This document shows, in pieces, positions 1 to 12,242 of a stretch of DNA of 64,000 nt. The translations under genes and the position numbers were made by a program. Position 1 is the first letter of the stretch. Every line of letters starts with the position of its first letter. The notes below the pieces were generated by a model. That model had not been told where the DNA came from and ran no database searches. It worked only from the letters and a program-made list of their open reading frames with translations. Source of the stretch: Aegilops tauschii subsp. strangulata (taxonomy: Eukaryota; Streptophyta; Magnoliopsida; Poales; Poaceae); contig NC_053039.3 of NCBI RefSeq assembly GCF_002575655.3, positions 45,571,290-45,635,289 on the forward strand, read 5' to 3'.

Positions 1-1440
1 AGGCTCGCGAGCTATTGCCGATTCGTGCGTTTCCCCGGTCCTGGCCTGGACGTGCTTTAAGTTCCGTGCGATGCGGGCCGCATAGTGAATGCAGGAAACC
101 AAACGGGCCAAATTCTTCCCGCCCGGGCCAGGCTGGGCCTAATGCGGGCAACCAAACACGCCCCAAGTGGGCGCTCACTCAACGCTAGCGTGTGCGCCTT
201 CGCCTTGGCCTACGCACTAGTGTGCGCACTCGTCGAGGTAACGAGGAGTCGACGGCCAGTGATTCCCCTTGTCTTGTGATAGTTTTGAATTTCCACTCGT
301 CTGTGCACTTTCGTCCGGCGACCAGCTGACGGACACAGAGGAAGCCGTGGAGTACATCCTAGAGATCGGGACGGCGCCAGCGCTCCAAGTGGCTGAAGAT
401 AGATTTGGTGGAGGCTAGGATGAGAGAGAGAGGGGGGGGGGGGGAATAGGCTGAGCTCGGGGACGAACGGGCTTGGGGGCAAATGGGTGTCTTGTGGGGG
501 CCACCCAAATCCCAACCATTTACTGTGCAGACCGTCAGCACCCTACCGCTACAGTCTACGGCAGTAGGACAAAACAACCTACCACCACAAACTATGGCCA
601 TAGCCACTTGTCCATGTCAGCGTGGTCAGACGGTGCCGTTTATGTTAACCTAGATCCTACCGTCGTGGCCTGTGGCGGTAGCCTGTTAAACCCTACCATC
701 GGATCGGGTGACGGAAGAAAAATGGTCAAATCAAAAAAAAAAAAATCCTAGATAGGATCAAATCGTGCGGTCAAAACAGGCCGCAGGCGGCGAGTTGCAA
801 AACGAAAGCCTGAGACCAACACGCCGGCCGTGCGTACCTGCATGCATGGAGTACGTGTCTGAACGTCATGTGGGCTTGCTGCAGTGCAGAACTGTGTAGA
901 CCACACGTACGGGTCGATCACGAATGGTGCCCGCCACAGTTCGTTGGACAATCGCAAAAGTTATATCATGCGGGGCCTCATGGGCAAGATCGCAGCAGTA
1001 GCCGGTCAGCATGCACACCTCTGCCTGCATTGAGCGAGACCGTCCGTGCATCATCTCATCTGGACCATCTCATCAGTACCCCCGTGCCGAACGTGTTGCT
1101 GCGACCATGCATGACACGCGTGTCCGCGGCCACGATGGACATGCACTGCACGTAGTGCCACGTACCAACCAGCCAGCCCAGCTGTGCCCATGCACAACAA
1201 CGAGCTATTCAAAACCACGGCAGAAACCATGAGTCGGGCCTGCTTAGTCCGTGTGAACAAGCATGTGATGTGGCAGAAGGAAGCCACGGAGAAGTTGTGT
1301 CTGCTGAGGGCGTATACCATATTTGGCATGGCAGTGAGAGGAGCTGGGTCTCCACGCGATTCTGCTTGTCGTCATCTACTCCAACCAACGACCCTTGGAA
1401 AGAAGAGAAAGGGTCATGGTGATTCATGACACTGGCGCAC
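1..1440. other. Unassigned intergenic DNA
   Basis: No convincing gene is visible. Open frames are short, overlap on both strands and have no recognisable domain or splice pattern. A G-run lies near 432-444 and an A-run near 732-744. The stretch around 510-700 has repeated short phrases built on CTACC and GGTAG, which suggests an old repeat, but no ends were found. Confidence 0.6.
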
Positions 1441-1447
1441 GTCTCCA

Positions 1448-2330
1448 TCGTCTATCTCACCTTAGCCCCCTGAAAAAACAAAATCAATTGAAAGCAATCG
1501 CATTTGCTAAAGAGCAACAAAGCTAGTCGCCTTGACAAAGTGAGATCACCGTTCAATTCATGGTGCACACACATGAAAAATCCGTCGTTCAAAATTAAAG
1601 TATGTATAGACCTCTCAACGCATGAAACATGTTGGGGTTCAGCAAAACTTGAATATCCTAGCCAATTGATCCCTCACATGAGATCTTGAGGCGAAAAAAC
1701 ACCTTACGCTCACAGCTCACCGAACAGCTATTAAAGCAACTAGCTGCCCTTGTCAGCTCCACTGGTTCAATAACATCTGTATTATTCCATTGAGTTCAAC
1801 CTAGTTGTAAAGAGAGAAGGAGAATAATAGAGAATGGCTTAGATCAGTTGTCCTTGTCTAGGAATTAAGAAAAGTTGTAAAATGAGAGCAAAATAAGCTC
1901 ACCAAATATAATGCCCTAAAAACTTGCGTTGTTGGGAAGGACCTGATGCCTCGCCACTTTATAACTTGGTTGAGCCACACCATCCATCACCATCACCTTT
2001 TTCTTTTTCTTTTTTGAAGCGCTTTTCAAGTACTCCCTCCGTTTCAAAATAGGTGACCCAACTTTGTACTAACTTTAACTTTGCTAAAGTTAGTATAAAG
2101 TTGGGTCACCTATTTTGGAACGGAGGGAGTAGATGACAAGGGTCAAGCTGAACTGCATAGACCTTTTGAAGCCCCACCGTCCATTCACAATAAAAATATA
2201 TTGGTTGTTTAAAAACACGCGATGCCTCATCACTTTGTGCCTTGGTGGAGACATTCTCTATTACATTCCCCCACACGGCGGTTTAAATCTGGCACCGACT
2301 TTTTCAATTTCCTTCCCGTGAAGACACACC
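1448..2330. repeat. Diverged local repeat family, copy 1
   Basis: Phrases here recur, diverged but in the same order, at 34555-34870 and in part at 11265-11480. Shared landmarks are a CATC-TCTATCTCA-rich start with CCCCCT, a CTCTCAACRCATGAAACA block, a CCTTACATG-like block, a GAACRGCTATTA block, and the later AAAACTTGCRTTGTTGG and TGATGYCTCATCACTT blocks. This indicates old duplicated intergenic DNA. No coding potential was seen. A Stowaway MITE lies inside this copy. Confidence 0.5.
2033..2129. mobile_element. Stowaway MITE, near-perfect hairpin
   Basis: A 97-bp element begins CTCCCTCCG and ends CGGAGGGAG, flanked on both sides by TA (2031-2032 and 2130-2131). This is the signature of grass Stowaway (Tc1/mariner-type) MITEs. 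The two arms pair almost completely around a central AACTTTGCTAAAGTT-like loop, so the transcript would form one long hairpin. Confidence 0.93.
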
Positions 2331-2427
2331 CTAACCTCAGTATTGTCAGCCAAAACACAGAATCTGCTAAGTTATCCGATACCTCTTAGTCTACCGGGTG
2401 CTCGGGAATCTGGTTTCACTGCCATCG

Positions 2428-3859
2428 TTATCCACCCTGCCGCCACTGTAATGCGCGGCCACGGATGATTCCCGCAGCCCGCACCAGGCCCCCCATGTAC
2501 ACATCAATGTGTTTGTGCGATGGCCAGTGCAACATCTCTCCCGGCGTCATAACATTGTTATGCTCTACCCGGTGCTCCGTTATGTACCCCCCATTATCTA
2601 ATGTCCGTAGCAGCCTTATTATCGCAGGACACTCACAGTGGCACGACCTTGTATTCTCACGCAAAGCACCCCCCTGCTCCAACGGATGTTTTACCATCAG
2701 ACCAGACCCTTCATCCAGCGCAAATATGAAGGAGAACTGAATTTTTAATTGATATACTTACTGAGCAACCACAAACAGTCTCCTGCATGGTCTTCCGCTT
2801 GCAGGATTCAATCGGCTCTTCCCATGCCTGATCCTAAACCCATTTTCCCACTAATACAGGTTGTAAAAGTCGTATGCCTCTGTCAGCGCGCTCTGCGAAA
2901 ACCCTTATGGACTTCTCAAGAGTACCCATGCTAATGAGGCATAGGGTTCGCTCTGTCGGATTCGCTCCCACAAGAACTCTGCGATAAAGCAAAACCCAAA
3001 GCAGCAACCCGCCGTTCAGGGAGAAACACTTGAGACACAACAAAATTACCAATCCCGCGAACAATGATTAAAAAGAAGTTAAGACAAAACAAAACAAAAA
3101 CACACAAGGAAGGCCGTGAGGGCTTTCAGAAAAGAAACACACAGGACAGAACACTGTTTTTCTTTCCTGAAATTACCCCAAATGGCGCCCGTCCCTTGGC
3201 GACAGCATTCCTGAACTCCGGTGCAATTTTATTCACTGAGCGATGCAAAACACAGACCCCATCCTCCCACCATAAATTATGAGCTCATCACCCGCCCTCT
3301 GTACACGGATTTAGATACCAACTTTTTCACTACCCCTACAAAATCTTATGCACCTGATCTACAGCTTGTTTTTGCATCCAACACTGCATAAAAAATAACT
3401 CTAAATATATGACGGAAAAATCAAACACACAACTTAATTCCATGGGCACACAAAATCTTAGGTGCAGCAACGCAAAATCTTTTTGCAACTCTCGCAGCGA
3501 CCCGGCAGAACAGCCTAACCCCTTTCAGCAACATAAGTACATGCATTTTTTCAGTACAGAACACATACTCACAACAGCACCTCTATCAGAAAATTACTTT
3601 CACCACAGCGCCCTACGCCACCGCAAGCGAACGCTACAGCAAAATGAACGCCTAATTACGTTTTCTACCCGTCGTCACGGCTCACCAGAAAATTAGCACA
3701 AATATTCACAACACGGAATTCAGACACCCATACCTCTTGATCCACCCTGGTCCCTGGTGCCGGCGGATCTGGCTTCATAGCTGACGCACCATACTCCGCC
3801 GGGCCGATGTCCCTAATGTCCTCGTCGCCGGGATCACCACAACTGTATTGAGCAGCCAC
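2428..3859 (-). pseudogene. FAR1-related sequence pseudogene, N-terminal part
   Basis: FAR1/FHY3 family proteins are domesticated or transposon-borne Mutator-type transposases with an N-terminal C2H2 (FAR1) DNA-binding domain. Reading on the minus strand, a first exon ends near 3734 at a GTATGG donor. A second exon carries an AYDFYNLY...WENGF...GKSRLN stretch and a KRKTMQETVCGCS stretch. It is followed by a short intron (donor GTAAGT at 2761, acceptor at 2674) and an exon with GENTRS-like CHCECPA and HWPSHKHIDVY motifs. It is broken: a TAG stop follows NLY, and the KRKT block lies in a different frame from the preceding block. The catalytic DDE part is missing. The start is uncertain; the first exon opens with GTG in frame. 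Confidence 0.8.
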
Positions 3860-5081
3860 TGACGAATCGCGCAGCCCAGCCTAACATCGGAAAGGATATA
3901 TTGAAAAGCAAGTGCTTGGCTAACAACGCACATGGGAATAATGGTGAGCAGAGTATGCATTGCTTAATGCCCCAAAAATCTGTTTAAACAAGACTGCCAT
4001 GCAAGGTATACATCTAAATAAATGAGGGCCTAATATATACTTATACTAATCTAGGGGATAAAATGAAGTTAAGTTATCCTTTCAGTAATCTTTCCAAGCA
4101 AAATCCCTTCATAGCTTTATTCCAGATTGGTTGAGCTGCCTCAAGAAGTCTAAAAACTTGACACGACCAGAAAACTAACAGCGTGATAATCTGAACCACT
4201 GAGCTTATATGCCAGATCACTCAATCCCATTGAAGGCAAATTAAGAAGTTAATTGCATTGAAGATTCAGATACAATAGACAGATACGTAAGACGCATCGC
4301 TATTATGTGCATAAATAAGTTAAATGCATACATGTTAGAATTACAAGATGATGATGTTGTTCATACCAAATAGTATCCCATCGCTACTCATGTGTCTATG
4401 CAATATGAATCATACAGAAAGATACAAAATCTTGGTAGTTTGTTCAATGCATAAAGGCCTTAAGCTGGTTCCTTACAGTAAAGAAAACAATATTAATCAT
4501 CTTGGAAATAATATGTGCAGGTACTGTTTCGTTCAGTCTTCTGCTTGCCTGATGGATTAATTCCTGGTCGATGAGATCTATGCTGTTACCATTATTTAAA
4601 AATAAGGATAAGGCCTATGCTCTTAGAACTACTTGAAATCACCAAGTTCTCTTTCAGATTGCCCCAAGAACCAGGTTAGAACTTCGTAACTCTAATTCCT
4701 CTAATGAATGTGTTCCAAGTACTCGCAAAACCTGTCAGCACAAATACATCAACAATTCTGCAGTAGATAATCGTGTCTTCAGATAGTAGTACGTATCATC
4801 GGCTCATCTCAGGTTATCTAAATCTACATGGACCAATCAAATAATGATAGATCAGTGGAAGACAATGAAAGAAATACAAACAATCTTCAGGCTCTGTAGT
4901 GATTGTTCCTATTCTTCGTAGGCTACATCCATATAAAGATGTGCAGCAGATAACAGCGACACGGCCGTTGGGAATAGTGGCTGCGTGGCTGACCACAAGA
5001 GATAAGGTACAACCAGCGGCCCAAGATCACTCAAAATCGCAACAACGATTTATCGCAGCATTAGCAGCCAGATCCCCAAAT
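3860..5081. other. Unassigned flank upstream of the FAR1 fragment
   Basis: AT-rich sequence with only short overlapping open frames. It could be 5' flank or intron of the FAR1-like gene on the minus strand, but no exon could be supported. It ends at the CACCC target site of the copia element. Confidence 0.5.
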
Positions 5082-5086
5082 CACCC

Positions 5087-5270
5087 TGTTGGTATATAGA
5101 TAATGTAATTAGAGGAATTCTTAGGGTCTAAAATGTAAATTGTACAAACAAATATAAATCAGAACGCAGAGAAGGGATCGGTGAGGAACAATCCAGAATT
5201 TCCCCAAATCCTCCTCAGGCTCCCTCCAATCCCTAACACAAATTCCTCAAATCTCAGATGATATTCAACA
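5087..5270 (+). repeat. 5' LTR of the copia element
   Basis: 184 bp, starting TGTTGGTATATAG and ending GATATTCAACA. It matches the 3' LTR at all but four positions, including the TATATAG/TGTATAC difference near the start and one AACAATCC/AACGATCC difference. Confidence 0.97.
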
Positions 5271-5282
5271 TGGCATCGGAGC
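5271..5282 (+). promoter_or_regulatory. Primer-binding site (initiator tRNA-Met type)
   Basis: TGGCATCGGAGC lies directly after the 5' LTR and closely resembles the plant copia consensus TGGTATCAGAGC, which pairs with the 3' end of initiator methionine tRNA to prime minus-strand synthesis. Confidence 0.85.
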
Positions 5283-5821
5283 AGGTTAATCCTGTGTGAT
5301 TTCGTCCTTGGTGACTGCTAATTGCGGTGCTGTGTCACCGTGATTTACTGTCGTGGGCACTCGAGCTGCCGCCGTGACCTGGGATATCATCTCCAAGCTA
5401 CGGCAAGGAGTACTGCGACCAACCTAAGGTAACCTGTTGGACTGCCTCCCGGTGCAGCTGTGATTACTCCGTGCTGAGAAGTGGATTTGGTTCTGTCGCC
5501 GGAAAATTGCTTGTTGCGGCTTTGCCGTCCCTGTCTAAGCAGTAAGCTGGCTTCCTGTAGTTAATTGATAGTGGTACTAGTACTTGTGGCTGCTGTTGGA
5601 GAACCGTGAGTAGTGCAGCAGGATAGTTCATCTTTGCTTGGTGGCCGGATTAAAATACTTGTGCAGTCTGTGTGCATTTGAGAGCAACTCGCACTAGTAT
5701 ATCTACTTGACTAGTGCCAGCTCTGCTTTTACTCTGCTTGTGCTGCCTGTGTGTTGTTGTCAGTGGAGATCTGCAAAAGCCAACTCCTGTGTGTCTGGTA
5801 TTTTTTGTGTGGTGGTAAATC

Positions 5822-8800
5822 ATGGCAGATCAAACAAAGGAGAAATCAGGGGATACTAGTGTGGATAAGTTGTATGAAATTTTAAGCAAAGTATTTGAGC
5901 AGCAGCAACAACAACTCAAGGTGGTCCCTGAAGCTGTCAAGTATGCTCTTGAACCTAATCCAGTAAAGTTGGCTGGACCGGGCAATTACATCAGCTGGGC
6001 ACGACATGCCCAGTTAATTTTGAGTTCTCATGGCTAGGAAGAATTGCTTAGTGCCGATGAAGAGAAACTGAAAAGTGGTACTATCACCAAACAGATCAAT
6101 GATAGAGTTTTGGTGTGGTTATTAGCAAGCATGGAACCACCGATACGAGAACAAGTTGAGACTATAACCACTGTATTTGAAGTGTGGAAAGCTCTGGAGA
6201 AGCAATTTTCAGGAAAAATCAAATAAGATGCAGGCTACTCGCATCATGCAGGAGTTGACTAACTTGAAGCAAGGCTCAAAATCAGTGACTGAGTATGCAG
6301 GTGAGATGAAGAGATTGTATAGGGAGTTGCATTATTACCATCCTTTTCAACCCGTTGACAAGAATGATGTGGCTGTTCACCATACCTGGTTTGAACCATT
6401 TGTGGGCAAGCTCTTCCTTGATGGCCTAAATCAGGAGTTTGATCTCCGCCGTCAGCTAATATTCTCCAAAACTGAATGGCTAAGCCTTGGTGATATCATT
6501 TCCAGTGTGATTGAGGAGGAGACTCGTCTTGCTCAACCCAATGAGCATGTTCAAGAAAAATCAGATGCACGTGCAGCCCTATCCATACAAGCTCGTCGTG
6601 CTCCTAAGACCTTTGCTAAAACAGATAAAAGCAAACTTTTTTGCAACCACTGCAAAAGGCCTGGACACACAAAGGATTTATGCTTTGAGCTGCATGGTTA
6701 TCCAACTTGGTGGGAAAAAGGAAAGTCTCAGCCAGGGGGAGGTCAGGGAGCTCATAAAAGACAGGCGAACCTCACTACATCCAAGAGGGAGCTACCGGTA
6801 GTAGATGTGCGAGCTCTTGAGGATTTCACCTCCAAGATTAGACTCTCAGAAGACTTGTCTTCCTTCCAGGATTCCTCTAAAGCTGAAACTAGTTTGCATG
6901 CCACTTCACACCAAGGTATGACACCTCACCAGACCCACAATTCTATAACACAATCAAAATCCTGGATTATTGATACAGGAGCTACCAATCACATGACAGG
7001 AGCTTCAAATATATTCACTTCCTATACACCCTGTTCAGGTAAGGACAAAGTACGTGTAGCTGATGGATCCATGGCACCTATCACAGGACGTGGATCTGTT
7101 AGGTGCACTAAGACATTGTCCTTATCTCATGTCTTTCATGTTCCTAAATTTCCAATCAATCTCTTGTCAGTTAGCTCTATTACAGGATCTCTCAATTGTA
7201 GAGGTTTGTTTTATCCTACCTGGTGTGCTTTTCAGGAGCTACAAACAGGCAAACTGTTGGGGACTGGGACCGTGCATGATGGACTCTACTATCTTGATGA
7301 AGGGAGTGATGAAGTTGCTTTTGCATCATGCTTGTCTCCTAGTCAAGAGCTACTACTACACCATTGCAGGCTTGGGCATCTCTCTTTTTTCTGCATTGTT
7401 TCGTATTTACCCCTCTCTTTTCAAGTTGTGTCCTAGGGAGCTGCTTGTATGTGATGCTTGTGAATTGGCTAAACATACAAGAGGTTCATATCCTAGTATA
7501 GGATTAAGAAGTGCCAAACCATTTGAAATGATTCACTCGGATGTCTGGGGACCCTGTGAGGTTCGTTCGATTTCTGGGCATCGATGGTTTGTAACTTTTA
7601 TCGATTGCTTTAGTCGTTACACTTGGCTCTATCTCTTGAAGCATAAGAGTGATGTGTGCTCAGTTTTTAAAGATCTATGTGCTCTCATTAAAAATCAACA
7701 TGGGGCAACTATTAAAACCTTACGTTCAGACAATGGTACAGAATACATGAACCAGGAGTTTGGACAGTTCCTTATCTCAAACGGCATTGAACATCAAACT
7801 ACCTGTGTTAACACTCCAGAACAAAATGGTGTTGCAGAGCGCAAAAATAGACATTTGCTTGAGGTTGCACGCTCACTTATGTTTACAATGAATGTGCCTA
7901 AATTTCTTTGGGGGGGAAGCAATAAAAACTGCAACATATTTGATAAACCGTATGCCTCTTCGGGTTCTTGGCCATAAGACTCCTGCTCAGTGTCTCTTGA
8001 AATCTAATGATTTTGTAGTCCCTCCTAAGGTCTTTGGGTGTGTTTGCTTTCTGCATGATTATAGGAACTCTGTTGGAAAATTAGATCCCCGTGCTCTCAA
8101 ATGTGTTTTCATGGGTTATTCTCCCTCTCAAAAGGGTTATAGGTGTTGGTGCCCTTCGGAGCACTGTTTTTTTTAGCATGGATGTGACATTCCGTGAACA
8201 TGAATCATATTATGGCTCGACCAGTGACACTGGCATTGCCCTATCCCCACCTGAAGTGCAACAAGAAGGGGAGAGGGGTAATGAAGGCTCTCCATTAAGC
8301 CATATTCTTGTTTCCACTTCGGATGGTTTACCCACTCTAGATAATGTTCAAAATCAGGGGGAGGACACAACTAGTGATGGGCGTAATCATGGTTCTGGTC
8401 ATGGAGACATACAAGATGCAACAGGAAACTCTCCACTTCCTTCACAAGATGTTGAGCTTCACAGGCATGAGGACCCAGGTACTAACAATAACCCCTCTAG
8501 TCCTGTCGCTCCTATTAGCACCACAAGGCAGAGTGATAACCAATTATCTATTCTTGCTCCTGAAAATGATCTACCTATTGCTGTCAGGAAACCTACTAGA
8601 AATCGAAACATTCCAAGGCACCTCAAAGATTTTAAACATGATATAGCCAATTTCATTTCCTATGAATATTGTACTCCACCTTTCAAAAGCTTTATTGCGT
8701 CTTTGGATTCTGTCTCCATACCATCAAACTGGAAAATAGCTATAGAGGACCCAAATTGGAAGGAAGCAATGCTTGATGAGATGAAAGCCTTGGATAAGAA

Positions 8801-10253
8801 TGAGACTTGGGAGCTTGTGGATCTACCACCAGGTAAGCAACCTGTAGGTTGTAAGTGGGTCTTTACTATTAAACACACCCCTGACGGCAAGGTGGAGAGG
8901 TACAAAGCCCGCCTTGTAGCAAAAGGCTACACACAAACATATGGAATCGATTACGAAGAGACCTTTGCACCGGTGGCAAAGATGAATTCAGTAAGGACAC
9001 TTATATCATGTGCTGTAAACCTTGATTGGGATATTTACCAGATGGATGTGAAGAATGCTTTCCTTCATGGTGATCTCCAAGAAGAAGTATACATGCATAT
9101 ACCGCCTGGATTTGAGTCAAGTCAAACTGTTGGAAAGGTATTGCGCCTACATCGTTCTTTATATGGCTTAAAGCAAGCACCACGAGCTTGGTTTGATCGG
9201 TTTAGACATGCTATGCTAAAGAGGGGTTATCTTCAAAGTAATGCTGACCATACGCTATTTTACAAGCATATTAATGGCAAGGTTGCAATCTTGATAGTGT
9301 ATGTCGATGACATTGTGATTACTGGAGATGATTCCAAGGAAGTTGCAGATCTGAAGTGTCATCTTGCACATGAGTTTGAAGTGAAGGACTTGGGACAACT
9401 AAGATATTTTCTTGGTATAGAGGTCTCACGAGGGTCAAAAGGTATTTTTCTCTCACAACGAAAATATATCTTGGATCTGCTCAAGGAAACAGGTATGCTT
9501 GGTTGTCGACCTGCTGCTACACCTATTGAGCAAAATCATCGGTTATGTAGTGATGCTGGGACACAGGTGGATCGAGAGCGCTACCAGAGACTAGTTGGAA
9601 GATTAATATATTTATCTCATACCCATCCAGATATTGCTTTTGCTATGAGTGTAGTTAGCCAATACATGCATGACCCAAAATCAATTCATATGGAAGCTGT
9701 AAATAGGATCTTACGGTATCTTAAATGGTGCCCAGGAAAAGGCCTCTTATATACCAGACAAGGGGACTTGCAAGTTGAGTGCTACACTGATGCTGATTGG
9801 GCTGGTTCCCTAGATGACAGGCGCTCAACATCTGGTTACTGTGCATTTATTGGAGGAAACCTAGTTTCATGGAGAAGTAAGAAACAAAGTGTGGTGGCTC
9901 GGTCTACTGCAGAGGCCGAGTTTAGGTCTATGGCTCAAGGCATATGTGAGTTATTATGGTTGCGGATTCTCCTAGCAAAGTTGCGGTTGCACAAGCACAA
10001 ACCTCTGATGTTGTACTGTGACAACAAAGCTGCCATTGATATCGCAAATAACCCTGTTCAGCATGATCGAACCAAGCACATAGAAATTGATCGTCATTTC
10101 ATCAAGGAGAAGCTTGATAGAGGGATAATTTGCCTACCATATGTAACTTCAGCCAGTCAAGTAGCAGATGTACTTACAAAAGGACTCCCTGAAAAAACTT
10201 TTTCCATGTTTTGTAGCAAGATGGGTTTGTACGACATCTTCGCCCCATCTTGA
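5822..10253 (+). pseudogene. Ty1-copia gag-pol polyprotein, five lesions
   Basis: A single gag-pol gene reads from the ATG at 5822 to the TGA at 10251-10253, which overlaps the polypurine tract. Visible parts in order: copia gag with a glutamine-rich N-terminus; a CX2CX4HX4C zinc knuckle (about 6640-6690); an aspartic protease with DTGA (about 6970); the gag-pre-integrase HCRLGHL block (about 7360); an integrase core with its D, D and E (about 7535, 7735 and 7835); reverse transcriptase with YVDD (about 9300); and RNase H with TDADW and CDNKAA (about 9785-10025). Lesions: a TAG at 6035-6037 and frameshifts at four homopolymers, A5 6214-6218, T6 7385-7390, G7 7910-7916 and T8 8167-8174. Each is consistent with one extra base. 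From 8175 to the end the frame is open. Confidence 0.95.
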
Positions 10254-10260
10254 GGGGGAG
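10251..10260 (+). promoter_or_regulatory. Polypurine tract
   Basis: TGAGGGGGAG immediately precedes the 3' LTR, where plus-strand synthesis would be primed. The stop codon of pol forms its first three bases. Confidence 0.85.
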
Positions 10261-10444
10261 TGTTGGTGTATACATAATGTAATTAGAGGAATTCTTAAGG
10301 TCTAAAATGTAAATTGTACAAACAAATATAAATCAGAACGCAGAGAAGGGATCGGTGAGGAACGATCCAGAATTTCCCCAAATCCTCCTCAGGCTCCCTC
10401 CAATCCCTAACACAAATTCCTCAAATCTCAGATGATATTCAACA
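10261..10444 (+). repeat. 3' LTR of the copia element
   Basis: 184 bp, collinear with the 5' LTR without indels, and followed directly by the CACCC target duplication. Confidence 0.97.
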
Positions 10445-11181
10445 CACCCCAGTGCCCATCCATCCCAATCCACATACAGTAGGGGCAGGAGCTCGTCAGC
10501 CCCATCACCTTCAGCCACAACAGTTGTCTGTGCTCCACCTAGTCTCCACATGGAGCACGACGACCACCACCCATAGGATGATAGGGTCGCACGGCCGTCC
10601 TTCTCCCCCGCCTACACGATGCAACCATATCCGCCACCCTTTTCTTCCACCCTCGCAACGAAGCACGTGCTCCACCCACTTGACGCCGCCCCATGCTCCC
10701 TTCCTCCACAACCAAGTCGCCGCCCCACCTCCACCAAGACTTTACCGAAAGGAAGGAGACGAACCTGGGGCCGCCGGAGACGTGCCGGCGAAGCCCTGCC
10801 AGAAACCCTAGCCACGGGGGTGGGGTTGCAAGCGGGCGGTAGAGGCCGGGAGCAGAGAATATGGACGGAGGAGAGGGAGGCGCAGACCGCGGGGAGCTCG
10901 GGGGCGTGCTGCGCGGCGCCGGAGCTCGCCGGAAGCAGGCGGCGTGGGTGCTGGCGGCGGCGAGGACTTCCTGGGGCGAGAAGGAGAGGAGGCGAGCCCG
11001 TGCTCCGTGTGTGGTCGGAACGCGGGTTGAATACCCCAAACTGCAGGGCCTTTTTTGCAAGAACGAAACGTTTTCTCAAATTAGCCACTTTAAAAAGGGA
11101 CTACGGGTTGAATAATGGAAAACCATAGGGGCTTTTTTTGCAACACGTGCGCGACGACGGACGACCAGAAGCAATCGCTGG
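10445..11181. other. GC-rich stretch, no supported gene
   Basis: C-rich on the plus strand, with overlapping low-complexity open frames on both strands and no domain. Around 11025-11140 two related phrases, GCGGGTTGAATA and ACGGGTTGAATA, each followed by a GGGSCTTTTTTTGCAA-like block, mark a partly duplicated segment that may be a transposon end or a former 5' region. Its identity is unknown. Confidence 0.45.
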
Positions 11182-11184
11182 TTT

Positions 11185-11260
<76 letters not shown>
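11182..11260. repeat. (TTA)n-(TA)n microsatellite
   Basis: A run of TTA units passes directly into about thirty TA units. Confidence 0.97.
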
Positions 11261-11262
<2 letters not shown>

Positions 11263-11264
11263 TG

Positions 11265-11480
11265 GTGAAAAGAGTAAAAAATAGAGCTCACTCAAGATAA
11301 TGGCTTAAAAACTTGCATTGTTGGAAAGCACATGATGTCTCATCACTTCATGCCTTAATGGAGACATATGCTATGAATCGCCATCATATTCTTTCTTCTG
11401 TTCACACGCTTTCCGAGTAGATGATAATGTGTAGTCATTTGAAGCTCCACCTACCATTTTTAACAAGGATAAATAAGCTG
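11265..11480. repeat. Diverged local repeat family, copy 2
   Basis: AAAACTTGCATTGTTGG, GATGTCTCATCACTTCATG and GAAGCTCCACC blocks match, in order, blocks at 1915-2270. This copy ends before the promoter of the 12.2-kb gene, so the family may mark duplicated upstream DNA. Confidence 0.5.
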
Positions 11481-11830
11481 ATGAATTGACTAGCAAAAGA
11501 ACTAATTGACAATCCATCAATAATTAATGTAACTTAAAGATGAGGTTGTACCCATTGATGGCATTCAAGCTTAGAAAGAAAGAATCAAAACGATTCAAAA
11601 TGTTGAATGAGCCACCGCTGGTTAGAGTGGGTATGAGTGCTGGTAATGCACAAAGCACGCACGGGTCACATTTGTATGCTACTAGAAATCACACCAGTTG
11701 AAAATAAATGTGCAGCTAAATGAATTCCCAAAGAGATGGTATACGCGCTGTATGGCAACTTCCTGCGATGTGAAATCATCGTACGCAGGGGTTCACCGTC
11801 TCTTGCTCGCAACGGAGGCTCCCCGCTGCG

Positions 11831-11840
11831 TCTATTTAAA
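11831..11840 (+). promoter_or_regulatory. Putative TATA box of the small membrane-protein gene
   Basis: TCTATTTAAA lies upstream of a C-rich leader. A 5'-UTR intron is plausible, with a donor at 11996 (GGTGAG) and an acceptor at 12121 (GCGACAG). The leader contains an imperfect direct repeat of about 32 bp (near 11857-11890 and 11940-11971). Confidence 0.5.
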
Positions 11841-12242
11841 CAGCCCTCCACCTCCGGCCGCCACCAGGAGCAAGCGAGAAAGAAGCTCCACCGGATCTGC
11901 GCCGCCTCCAGGCCAGGCTCCAACACACGACGACCCAGGCCGCCACGAGCAGCAAGCGAGGAAGAAGCTCCCACATCCAGTTCCGACCAGCGTCGGTGAG
12001 TCCGTTCCCTTCCCCGCCGCCCCACCTGTCCCCGGCCGGCGGGCCTTCTTCTTTTTCCTTTCATCTTGTGAGATTAATTGAGAATTTGAGATGCATGGAT
12101 CGATTTTTTCTTTCGCGACAGAGAATTCCAGTAGTACAAGGGAACCACCTAAGCCAGCGCTGTTGTTGTTGCTGCTGCTGCTAGCTAGCTTGGATTGGAT
12201 CCATTCCATGGACGCCCCGCAACGGCAAAAAGGGCTGGATCC

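Larger units (their letters stand above)
5087..10444 (+). mobile_element. Complete Ty1-copia LTR retrotransposon with short LTRs
   Basis: The element is bounded by 184-bp LTRs that start TGTTGG and end CAACA, and is flanked by the direct 5-bp target duplication CACCC (5082-5086 and 10445-10449). Order of parts: LTR, primer-binding site, untranslated leader, gag, protease, integrase, reverse transcriptase, RNase H, polypurine tract, LTR. Integrase before reverse transcriptase places it in Ty1-copia. The LTRs differ at four positions as I align them, so the insertion is fairly young. The coding region is interrupted, so this copy is non-autonomous as it stands. Confidence 0.97.

Noticed and set aside
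11182..11295. Tyr/Ile-repeat frames
   Set aside because: They are translations of the TA microsatellite.
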